Assembly: GCF_016924755.1 (NCBI RefSeq)
Contig: NZ_JAFFJX010000008.1
Span: 1 to 64,000, forward strand
DNA from: Longitalea arenae
GTDB taxonomy: Bacteria > Bacteroidota > Bacteroidia > Chitinophagales > Chitinophagaceae
Direction: 5' to 3'
Length of the DNA: 64,000 nt
Positions 1-7,515 of this stretch are shown piece after piece. Under the pieces are notes generated by a model that saw only the letters and a program-made list of their open reading frames with translations, did not search any database and was not told the origin of the DNA. The position numbers and the translations under genes are program-made. The number at the start of each line of letters is the position of its first letter. The first letter of the stretch is position 1.

Positions 1-175
1 GGGGTGTTTCAAATTTGTACAGTATGGTTTGCAATTGCAAACGGGGTGTTTCAAATTTGTACAGTATGGTTTGCAATTGCAAATGGGGTGTTTCAAATTT
101 GTACAGTATGGTTTGCAATTGCAAACGGGGTGTTTCAAATTTGTACAGTATGGTTTGCAATTGCAAACGGGGTGT
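1..175. repeat. 42-bp tandem repeat array with a 14-bp palindrome per unit
   Basis: Four consecutive 42-bp copies start at 1, 43, 85 and 127, followed by 7 bp of a fifth. They differ by a single base (t instead of c at 84). Each unit contains the perfect palindrome TTTGCAATTGCAAA, at 28-41, 70-83, 112-125 and 154-167, plus the shorter palindrome TGTACA. The array touches the window edge, so its true length is unknown. Because 42 is divisible by three, one frame stays open through it, but the repeated hydrophobic 14-residue peptide has no other support as a protein. It lies about 100 bp upstream of the AraC gene, so an operator-array role is possible but unproven. Confidence 0.9.
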
Positions 176-224
176 CTAAAATACCGTTCAGGCACCCTTA
201 ACATTTAATATTCCCGGATCTTAT

Positions 225-232
225 TACCTTTG
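225..232 (+). promoter_or_regulatory. Putative -7 promoter element for the AraC gene
   Basis: TACCTTTG matches the Bacteroidota -7 consensus TAnnTTTG and lies about 42 bp before the start codon at 274. No clean -33 TTTG was found at the expected distance. Confidence 0.4.
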
Positions 233-273
233 AATTATATAAGCCCAATCTTTTATCATTTCATCGTGATACC

Positions 274-1218
274 ATGGATAAACAGATTCCAACCGAAAGT
301 CTTGTACAGTATTATGAAAGAACGGGCCAACCGGTCCCTAAAGGCCTGTTATCGGTAGCCACCGGCGCCAGTCATTTTTGTGTAAAGCCAACGACCGGCC
401 CAACCCGTAAAACACCGTTTAACCGGCGCGATTATTACAAGATCTGTTTAAGCAGTGGTACCGGCCGGGGTAAGGGAACGCTCATCTATAACGACCAGGA
501 GATCAACCTGCATCCGCCCTGTCTTATTTTTACCCATCCATCAGTGCCCGCTTCCATTGAAATTTCCTTTACCAATGTGAGCCGCTATGGCTGCATATTC
601 AACAAGCAGTTCATTGAAGGGCAACTACAACCGGATGTGCAGTATGCCAGCCCTTTGTTCAATCCGGCTTTGTTTCCGGTAGTTGCACTGACTGAGGAAG
701 AAAAAGACCGCTTGAATAATTACTTTATAGAAATGCAGCGCCTGCAGGAGTCGGATTACCCTTTTAAATGGGATATGGTGCGGAATATTCTGCAGCTGAT
801 CATTCATGAAGGCGTAAGACTGCAACAAAAACAGCTTATTCAACCTACTGTGGTGCACGACAGACTGGTAAATGCATTTTACTCCCTGCTGAATCAGCAA
901 TTTCCGGTTGATTCTCCTGAGAACTCCTTGAAATTGTTAACGCCCGCTCATTTTGCCGATCTCTTGCATGTGCATGTGAACCACCTGAACAGCATGGTGA
1001 AAAAACATTCCGGCAAATCCACCCGCACGATTATCCAGGAACGCATTGTTACCGAGGCAAAGGCATTATTGCGCAATACCAGCTGGAATATTGCCGAGAT
1101 CGGTTATGCCCTTGGTTTTGAATATCCTTCCCACTTCAACAAGTACTTTAAACAGTTTGCTTCCATTACACCACTGGAGTTCAGGCAGCAAAATGCCGTT
1201 CTTGCCACCCACCTTTGA
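274..1218 (+). CDS. AraC family transcriptional regulator
   Basis: A 314-aa protein whose last ~80 residues form an AraC/XylS double helix-turn-helix. The second helix region around residues 270-300 (IAEIGYALGFEYPSHFNKYF) is the classic family signature. The N-terminal ~200 residues look like a cupin-type ligand-binding half. AraC proteins of this layout bind DNA as one-component sensors and often control an adjacent transporter. The next gene on the same strand, 84 bp away, is an MFS efflux pump, so that pump is the most likely target (inference). The ATG at 274 follows a TAnnTTTG-like element at 225-232. The effector is unknown. Confidence 0.9.
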   Translation: MDKQIPTESLVQYYERTGQPVPKGLLSVATGASHFCVKPTTGPTRKTPFNRRDYYKICLSSGTGRGKGTLIYNDQEINLHPPCLIFTHPSVPASIEISFTNVSRYGCIFNKQFIEGQLQPDVQYASPLFNPALFPVVALTEEEKDRLNNYFIEMQRLQESDYPFKWDMVRNILQLIIHEGVRLQQKQLIQPTVVHDRLVNAFYSLLNQQFPVDSPENSLKLLTPAHFADLLHVHVNHLNSMVKKHSGKSTRTIIQERIVTEAKALLRNTSWNIAEIGYALGFEYPSHFNKYFKQFASITPLEFRQQNAVLATHL

Positions 1219-1302
1219 ATTGTATAATAATCTGTTTGATTGGTATAATGATGGCAGGCGCCGGCTCACCTACCTTTACATGGCCAATTAAACAGATTAC
1301 CA

Positions 1303-2544
1303 ATGAGGAATTTAACAGAATCCCGGATACGGGCTAACACCTATGTTGCATTGAGCCTGATTCCTTTGTCTGGATTTGCTATGGATGTTTTTATTCCATC
1401 ACTGCCTGATATGGCCGTGCAATTGCATACGACCCCTGCTTCTATTCAATTAACGCTTTCCCTGTTCATCATCAGCTATGGTGTTTCCCAGTTAATTGTG
1501 GGCGGCCTGCTGGATAGTTACGGGCGTTACTGGCCAACGATCATCTCGATGCTGGTATTCAGCGCTGCCAGTTTTGCCATTGCCTGGTCGGGCAGTTTAT
1601 CGGTGATCTATGCAATGCGTATCATCCAGGGCTTTACAGTAGCAGTAATAGTGGTGAGCAAGCGATCCTTCTTCGTTGATGTATACAAAGGCGAGCAATT
1701 AAAGAAATATACCAGCCTGTTCTCCGTGATCTGGGCGATCGGTCCTATTGTAGCGCCATTCCTGGGCGGCTTCTTTCAAACCACCTGGGGCTGGACCTCC
1801 AATTTTATTTTCCTGGGCATTTTCAGCTTTGTTTTCTTTTTAATAGAAATTTTCATCGGGGGCGAATCGCAGAAACAGGCACAGCCTTTCAGTATAAAAA
1901 ATATCCTGGGTAGCTATGGCAAGATGGTAAAAACCACCGATTTCAGTGCCGGGATGATCGTATTGGGCCTTGCCTATGCGATGATCTTATTATACGGAAT
2001 GGCCAGTCCCTTCCTGATCGAACAGCGTTTACATTTTTCTCCCGAAGTCACCGGGTACTGTGCGCTTTTTTCAGGGCTTTCGGTATTAACAGGTGGTACG
2101 CTTTCCAGGTTATTGATCAAAAAACCATTTGTAAAGAAATTGATCTTTGCCTCCAGCCTGCAAATGATAGCGGTACTAGCCCTGGTAATACTTAGTTTTT
2201 ATCATCAAAGTTTACCTACGCTGTTACTGTATGTATTCCTTTTGCACAGTACCGGTGGATTTATATTCAATAACCTGATGTCGTACACGCTAACACGTTT
2301 TCCCGAGTATGCGGGTAAAGCGGCCGGTTTGGTAGGTGGCGGATTTTCAGTAGTGACTTCTATCTTAAGTTCTTTACTGGTAAATACCTTAACAATAACC
2401 AACCAAACCGTATTGGGCATCGGTTATGGCGTGCTGGCCGTCGGAACGCTGCTGATCATTGTAAAAACCAAATGGGTGGTACAGGAAACGGTACACAAGA
2501 ATAAAGCGGTAAAAGAAAGGGAGACAGCCGTTGCGGCGGCATAA
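1303..2544 (+). CDS. MFS transporter, Bcr/CflA (DHA1) drug-efflux type
   Basis: A 413-aa inner-membrane protein with about 12 hydrophobic segments. The first segment carries the DHA1-type motif ending AMDVFIPSLPDM (residues 26-37). The loop between helices 2 and 3 has the MFS signature GGLLDSYGRYWP (D71, G74, R75). Members of the Bcr/CflA group export drugs and small metabolites in exchange for protons. It follows the AraC gene in the same direction and ends at a strong hairpin terminator (2566-2596), suggesting a regulator-pump pair. The substrate cannot be read from the sequence. Confidence 0.88.
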   Translation: MRNLTESRIRANTYVALSLIPLSGFAMDVFIPSLPDMAVQLHTTPASIQLTLSLFIISYGVSQLIVGGLLDSYGRYWPTIISMLVFSAASFAIAWSGSLSVIYAMRIIQGFTVAVIVVSKRSFFVDVYKGEQLKKYTSLFSVIWAIGPIVAPFLGGFFQTTWGWTSNFIFLGIFSFVFFLIEIFIGGESQKQAQPFSIKNILGSYGKMVKTTDFSAGMIVLGLAYAMILLYGMASPFLIEQRLHFSPEVTGYCALFSGLSVLTGGTLSRLLIKKPFVKKLIFASSLQMIAVLALVILSFYHQSLPTLLLYVFLLHSTGGFIFNNLMSYTLTRFPEYAGKAAGLVGGGFSVVTSILSSLLVNTLTITNQTVLGIGYGVLAVGTLLIIVKTKWVVQETVHKNKAVKERETAVAAA

Positions 2545-2565
2545 GATCATATTATGCGAAGATGC

Positions 2566-2596
2566 AAATGCCCCCGGCTCGGCCAGGGGCATTTTT
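2566..2596 (+). terminator. Rho-independent terminator after the MFS gene
   Basis: Nine-base-pair stem AAATGCCCC (2566-2574) with GGGGCATTT (2586-2594), an 11-nt loop and a T run. It lies between convergent genes and its A/T flanks could serve both strands. Confidence 0.8.
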
Positions 2597-2635
2597 CGCT
2601 TCTGTAACAGGTCACAATTTATGGCTATACCGTCC

Positions 2636-3595
2636 CTATACTTTTAATGCTTCCTGCGCTTCCAGTGTTTTCCATATCTCTTCCATATGAGTATGATCGG
2701 TTCCGCAGCAACCGCCGATCACCTTTAGTGCTGGTAACAATTGAAACAATTGCATGTATCCTTCCGCCAGCAGGCATTTGTCACCGGCGTCGAGGGTTTC
2801 CGATTCATCCAGTTCGGCATGGCTTTTAAGGGAGGCATTGGCCCTTATGCCGCAGATCCTGTTTTTCCAGTCACCGGTACTTTCCAGTTGGTGTAAAAAG
2901 TGCTGCGGATGGGCGCAATTGATCATATAATGCTCGGTATAAGATGCCGTTGCCTGATCTGTTCTTTCAATGGCCTGCCGTAATAATTCTCCACTGGGTA
3001 AGCGGCCATCGGTTTCCACCGTAAAAGAAATAACAGCAGGTAACCCGAATGACCGGGCTGCCTGAATGATACCGATCGCTTCATCACTGTATGTAATGGT
3101 AACGGCTGTTATGAGATCTGCATCGGCCATGGCAAATGCTTTTACCTGTTCCAGGTGATACATTTTTGCCTGCTCAGCCGTCATTCGATTGTCTGCTTTA
3201 TAACCATCACCCCGCGGGCCAAGGTTTCCGCTGATAATGATATGCGACAATGTGGATGCATAAGGACTTGCCAGCCCGCGAATGAATTTGATGGATTGTT
3301 TGTTCAATGCAAACAGTTCATCGTGGGTGTATCCCAGTTTAAAGCCCCAATCGGAACTGGCCCGCCAGGTAGGCGACTCCATTACAAAGCCCAACCGGTA
3401 CTTTGCTGCGATCGACAGGTATGGCTGGTAATAAGCAGTCAGGGCCTGGCGGCCTTCTTCAGTGCTTAACAATTCAAAGGCGGCAAAAGAATTCAATGCA
3501 ATGCCCTGGTTAAAGATCAGGGTTGTTTCCAGTCCGCCATCTGTACCATACAATGGCTGCTTAAAAACAGATGAGGGGCGATCGGTGCTTTCCAT
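2636..3595 (-). CDS. Homocysteine S-methyltransferase family protein
   Basis: A 319-aa protein of the Pfam S-methyl_trans family, which moves a methyl group onto homocysteine from donors such as S-methylmethionine or betaine using zinc held by three cysteines. The visible ligands are the paired cysteines of GGCCGTD (C296, C297) and an upstream cysteine in INCAHP (C227), so the metal site is intact. The N-terminal region has YGTDGGLETTL, typical of this family. It is the last gene of a minus-strand run, starting 7 bp after the haloperoxidase-like gene stops, so co-transcription is likely. The methyl donor is not predictable. Confidence 0.87.
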   Translation of the reverse strand: MESTDRPSSVFKQPLYGTDGGLETTLIFNQGIALNSFAAFELLSTEEGRQALTAYYQPYLSIAAKYRLGFVMESPTWRASSDWGFKLGYTHDELFALNKQSIKFIRGLASPYASTLSHIIISGNLGPRGDGYKADNRMTAEQAKMYHLEQVKAFAMADADLITAVTITYSDEAIGIIQAARSFGLPAVISFTVETDGRLPSGELLRQAIERTDQATASYTEHYMINCAHPQHFLHQLESTGDWKNRICGIRANASLKSHAELDESETLDAGDKCLLAEGYMQLFQLLPALKVIGGCCGTDHTHMEEIWKTLEAQEALKV

Positions 3596-3602
3596 TATTG
3601 AA

Positions 3603-4883
3603 TCAGTTTAAAGGTTTACAATAGTTGTTTACGATCCAGTCGCCGATCTTGTTTCCCAATTCCAATCCGGCTTCGCAGGCAAAGCGGAAATGGATACCCG
3701 CTCTTACTCTGGAGTCGGCATTTTCTTTGGCCGCCTGGCTGAAGCTGCTGAAGCTCCTGGTGCTGCCGGCAGGGAATGCGGTAGGTGATGTCATGGTAAA
3801 GCTTGTATTATCGCTTAATATCTTCGCCATCACCGTTGCTGCGGCACTGCCTAAAGCGCTGTGGGTACTTGGGTAATCCTGTACAGGCGGGGTGTTTTCC
3901 AGGGGCAGCCATTGATCATCAGCTGTTGTTTGATCATTGCCATCGGTGGCGGCGTGATGAATGGCTGTATAGGGCCGCCAGAGATCATAATACGCCTTCG
4001 AGTCCCAGCCTGCTGTATACGCATCGGCCAGTGCGATATCGACCAGGGCAAAGAGCCTGGCGGTTTCCAGCAGGTTTAATTTTTTATTCACGGCCACAGT
4101 GCGTGCTACACGGTTCCAACCGGCTTCGGAAAATTCATACCAGAATTTTGCATAAGCTGTTTGGTCGGTGGTACGGGTGGCGCTGTTCAATCGGCCGCTT
4201 TCCTTTACTTCATTAAAGGCAGTAGCATAGGCTGCGCTGTTTAAGGCAGGCGGCGCTGCTACGCGGAACTGATCTTTCTTTTGCAGGCCAAACAACCGTA
4301 GATTTTCCCAATAAGGCGCAAAGCAAAAGTTGAAGGGCGGCACTACCTGGTATTTCCCGGGAACATCTGTAACGGGTATGGGCACCATTGGATTGCCTGC
4401 CGAACCATCGTCGGTACGTTGAGCAATAATGGCCCCGGCTGCTTCTTTGCCGAGCTTTATGCCCCTTTCTTTTGCATCACCATCGTAAACAGGCGCCAGT
4501 GATTGCTGCCATGCAGAATCAAGAAACCCTTTTTTGGCCGGCAGTTCATGCAGTAACACGGTATGTGCTGCTGTTGCAGCTGCCGCTACCGGATCTGCAC
4601 CCGCATCTTTACCGCTGAATGCATACGTAGTGTACCGCGGGTACACACCATTCAATGCATCATGCATGGCGATATGCACCATAGCATTAATGCGGGAGGC
4701 CATCAGCGAATGCTGGTATTTGGCACCGCCAAAACTTTCATAGGCCACTTCATTCCATTGTAATACTACATCATTGCGTAGCGTTTTGACAGGATCAGCA
4801 GGATAATTGTTCCTTGAACAGGACAGTGTAAACTGGGAAATCAACATTCCCGCCATCAATCCGAAATTTCTTACGTGCTTCAT
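3603..4883 (-). CDS. Vanadium-dependent haloperoxidase / PAP2-superfamily lipoprotein
   Basis: A 426-aa exported protein with a lipoprotein-type signal ending in LSC (C22), so probably membrane-anchored outside the cytoplasm. The vanadate/phosphate pocket motifs are in order: K296 and R303 in KAYYDLWRP, PSTH at 338-341, and SRVRAGIH with R392 and H398. The family holds both vanadium haloperoxidases and acid phosphatases, and sequence alone does not separate them. The aspartate often found three to four residues after the last histidine is replaced (HFRFA), which is odd for a classical PAP2 phosphatase. It lies 41 bp downstream of the TPR gene and 7 bp upstream of the methyltransferase gene. 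Confidence 0.87.
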   Translation of the reverse strand: MKHVRNFGLMAGMLISQFTLSCSRNNYPADPVKTLRNDVVLQWNEVAYESFGGAKYQHSLMASRINAMVHIAMHDALNGVYPRYTTYAFSGKDAGADPVAAAATAAHTVLLHELPAKKGFLDSAWQQSLAPVYDGDAKERGIKLGKEAAGAIIAQRTDDGSAGNPMVPIPVTDVPGKYQVVPPFNFCFAPYWENLRLFGLQKKDQFRVAAPPALNSAAYATAFNEVKESGRLNSATRTTDQTAYAKFWYEFSEAGWNRVARTVAVNKKLNLLETARLFALVDIALADAYTAGWDSKAYYDLWRPYTAIHHAATDGNDQTTADDQWLPLENTPPVQDYPSTHSALGSAAATVMAKILSDNTSFTMTSPTAFPAGSTRSFSSFSQAAKENADSRVRAGIHFRFACEAGLELGNKIGDWIVNNYCKPLN

Positions 4884-4924
4884 TTTTTATGTGTTTTATA
4901 ACCAATGAAGCGTAAGTTGGCGCC

Positions 4925-6724
4925 TTACAATGTGAGGGCGGCGGCTTCCGTAGTCCAGCTAATGTCACGGTCGGGTTGATAAGCGCAAAGGATCCCGGTT
5001 TTAATGGCGTTCGATAAATGCGCGCCCAACAGGGGGTGGTGTTGTTCAATACGTGCAATGGCATTGCGGATGCGCCAGGTGAGTGCCGACCTTGCTTTTT
5101 CTACCGTGCTGCCGCTTTCCCTCGCTTTTCCTTTCAGGCCCAAGGACCTGGATAAGTGATCCACCAGTTTGTCATATTCCGCCTGTAATTTTTCAATACG
5201 GGCAAAATCACTGCGCTGTTCTGCTTCCTGCAGGTCAATTTGCAGATCGAGGATCTTTCGCTGATATTCCTTTCTGGCTTTTTCATCGATCAGCTTTTCT
5301 CCCTGGTCATTCACGCTGCTGCCCATGAGTTCGGCACAATGAAATAACTGGCGCGGTTCGCGCAACATTTTTTGAATGTCATAAAAGCCTTTCAGTTCGG
5401 GCATTTGCACCAGGGTGCCATCGTAAGAAAGCTTCCATGCGGCCGCTTCTTTCAGGAAATAATTTTCCATGGCTGGTTGAACGGGCCGGACGATTTCAGG
5501 TTCCTGCCTGATCCTGAAATGGCCGTTGCTGATAAACTGCAGAAATTCATCGAGGTTGGTTTTATATCGGTAAGGATTGATCTTCGTTATCCAATCAATA
5601 GCTTCCTCGGCGGTGAAGTCTTTTCCCCTGCTGATCAGTTTGCGGTAAGTTTCCAGGTATAAATTCCAGTAATACTGCATACGTTCCGGCTGCTGCAGGT
5701 AATAATAAATGGCGGCGTAATAAGCATCGGCATTCGCAATTTTCGCTTTCTGCTCTGGCTTAATGAGCGAGGCGGCTTTCGCATAATCGCCCAGTCTGAA
5801 ATAGATCAATACGCCAATGATAAAGTAGTTGTCTGTATTAAAAGGCAGCAATTGAAGGGTCTTCTCATAGATCTCCAGCGCTTCCTGCTCTTTGCCCAGT
5901 AATAAAAAGCACAATGCGATCTGCATGTGGGTGTCAGGGTCATTGGGATTCAGTACCAATGATTTCCTGAAATAGAACTCGGCCGTATCATAGGATTCTT
6001 CATACAGGAATATTTTACCCATGACCATGGCGGTAACATGGTTTTGATCATCGAGCTCAATGGCTTTCTGCGCCCATTCGTAAGCGCCGGTGCGCGATAC
6101 ATCCCAACGTTCCCATAACTGGCAGCTCCATTCATTGAAATAGGTCATCGACATGCCGGTATAGGCCAGGGCATAATCGGGTTGTATCTCCAACGCTTTT
6201 TGAAAATGTTCACGGGCTTTCAGATCACTTTCTACCGAACCTTTTTTAACCTCCTCCATACCATATAACCAATGTTCATATGCGCCGAACGCTACGCTGG
6301 GTCTTTTGCGCATCCTGGTAAGCAGGTCGTTATTGATCTGATGCTGCAACACCCCTGCTACCGCAGCCAGCAGATCATCCTGCATGGCATGCAGGCCGCT
6401 AAGCGTACCTTCGAAGCGATTGCCCCAAACCATGTGCCGGGTATTGCTATTGTATAATTGAACATTGATACGCACCAGTTCCTTTTCACAACGGAAAGTA
6501 CCCTGGATAAAATAATCTGTTGTTAAAGAGTCGAGTAAGTTGTTTGAAAAGGGATCAGCATTTATTTGGGCAGCAGGTAATTTGATGATGCGGAACTGCC
6601 GGAATCGCGACAGCTCGGTTGTGAGATCAGTGCTGAAAGACCTGCAGAAAATACCCAGTTCTTTTTGCAAAGAAAGATCTTCAAATGGAAAGATCGTAAG
6701 GGTTATATGGTCATTGGCTTGCAT
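4925..6724 (-). CDS. TolB-like N-terminal domain plus TPR protein
   Basis: A 599-aa soluble protein without a signal peptide. Residues ~8-150 resemble the TolB-like domain found at the front of many TPR, CadC-like and adenylate-cyclase-like regulators (ITLTIFPFEDLS, then a segment ending in MVWGNRFEGTLSGLHAMQDD). Several TPRs follow at ~170-330. A coiled coil (~500-530) precedes a C-terminal segment ending in a basic stretch and AHLSNAIKTGILCAY, a tail I recognise from ATPase or cyclase-linked sensor proteins. In those relatives the module accompanies a DNA-binding or cyclase domain; none is present here. It is probably a scaffold or regulator and is first in the run leading to the haloperoxidase-like and methyltransferase genes. 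Confidence 0.75.
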   Translation of the reverse strand: MQANDHITLTIFPFEDLSLQKELGIFCRSFSTDLTTELSRFRQFRIIKLPAAQINADPFSNNLLDSLTTDYFIQGTFRCEKELVRINVQLYNSNTRHMVWGNRFEGTLSGLHAMQDDLLAAVAGVLQHQINNDLLTRMRKRPSVAFGAYEHWLYGMEEVKKGSVESDLKAREHFQKALEIQPDYALAYTGMSMTYFNEWSCQLWERWDVSRTGAYEWAQKAIELDDQNHVTAMVMGKIFLYEESYDTAEFYFRKSLVLNPNDPDTHMQIALCFLLLGKEQEALEIYEKTLQLLPFNTDNYFIIGVLIYFRLGDYAKAASLIKPEQKAKIANADAYYAAIYYYLQQPERMQYYWNLYLETYRKLISRGKDFTAEEAIDWITKINPYRYKTNLDEFLQFISNGHFRIRQEPEIVRPVQPAMENYFLKEAAAWKLSYDGTLVQMPELKGFYDIQKMLREPRQLFHCAELMGSSVNDQGEKLIDEKARKEYQRKILDLQIDLQEAEQRSDFARIEKLQAEYDKLVDHLSRSLGLKGKARESGSTVEKARSALTWRIRNAIARIEQHHPLLGAHLSNAIKTGILCAYQPDRDISWTTEAAALTL

Positions 6725-6958
6725 CCCCGTTCTTTACTGGTTCTGCAAAAGTATCCTATTTAAGAAAGGCGCCAATAACACAAAGCGGGTACTTTCTTAA
6801 ATTAACATTTGACATGACGGTGGTCAGGTTTTCACTATGGAAAGTTTACGGGCGGGTAATCACAAACTTATCCGGAATTCAGCAATCAGTATTAATAATC
6901 CTTTATATTTTTATGGCCTGAAATTGGCTATAATGTCGCCAGTCAACCCTATTAAAGT

Positions 6959-7459
6959 ATGAAACCAATTTTTTTCCCTGCCCTCTTGTCCTGTATCGTT
7001 CTTCAGGCCAGTTCACATCCCTTAAAAACGCCTGTTAAAAAGGCGCCTGCATATGTTACCGCTGCCGCTGTACGGGCAAGTATGGAGGATGATATTCTAA
7101 AGTATGTTAATGCTTACCGCAAAAAGAAAGGATTGCGCCCGCTCACGATGAATGCCACCATTAGTGCAGAGGCACAAAAGCACAGTGAAAATATGGCGGC
7201 CCGGCGTACTTCCTTTGGTCACAACGGCTTTCAGGGCCGTATGAAACGGATCACGAGTTCCCCTGCTATCAATGGTGCTTCCGGCGTAGCCGAAAATGTT
7301 GCCCTGGGCAGCACCACTGCAAAGGAAGTGGTTGATAACTGGTTAAAGAGCCCGATGCACCGGCAGAATATTGAAGGCGATTATAACCTGACCGGTATCG
7401 GCGTGGCTGCCGACAGAAAAGGAACTCTTTATTTTACGCAGATCTTTGCTTCCAATTAA
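6959..7459 (+). CDS. Secreted CAP-domain (SCP/PR-1) protein
   Basis: A 166-aa protein with an N-terminal signal peptide and one CAP domain at ~45-165. Family signatures visible: YVNAYRKKKGLRPL, AQKHSENMA, GHNGF, VAENVALG, and a MHRQNI segment near the cavity. Bacterial CAP proteins are extracellular; their activity is mostly undefined, with lipid, peptide or sterol binding proposed for relatives. The gene is alone, divergent from the TPR gene with a 234-bp gap, and ends at a strong hairpin shared with the convergent UvrA-like gene. Confidence 0.88.
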   Translation: MKPIFFPALLSCIVLQASSHPLKTPVKKAPAYVTAAAVRASMEDDILKYVNAYRKKKGLRPLTMNATISAEAQKHSENMAARRTSFGHNGFQGRMKRITSSPAINGASGVAENVALGSTTAKEVVDNWLKSPMHRQNIEGDYNLTGIGVAADRKGTLYFTQIFASN

Positions 7460-7470
7460 ATATATTCAAC

Positions 7471-7510
7471 AAACCCGGCCGGTTATCATCGGCCGGGTTT
7501 ATTTCTTTTA
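7471..7510. terminator. Bidirectional terminator between convergent genes
   Basis: Perfect 10-bp stem AAACCCGGCC (7471-7480) with GGCCGGGTTT (7491-7500) and a 10-nt loop, then a T-rich run. It serves the CAP gene on the plus strand and could serve the UvrA-like gene ending at 7516 on the minus strand. Confidence 0.85.
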
Positions 7511-7515
7511 CTTCT

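Noticed and set aside
1-175. Possible CRISPR array
   Set aside because: Copies are directly abutting with no variable spacers, so it is a tandem repeat.
4-201. 65-aa ORF of repeated 14-residue hydrophobic peptides
   Set aside because: It exists only because the 42-bp DNA repeat length is divisible by three; it begins at the window edge with GTG and has no independent support.
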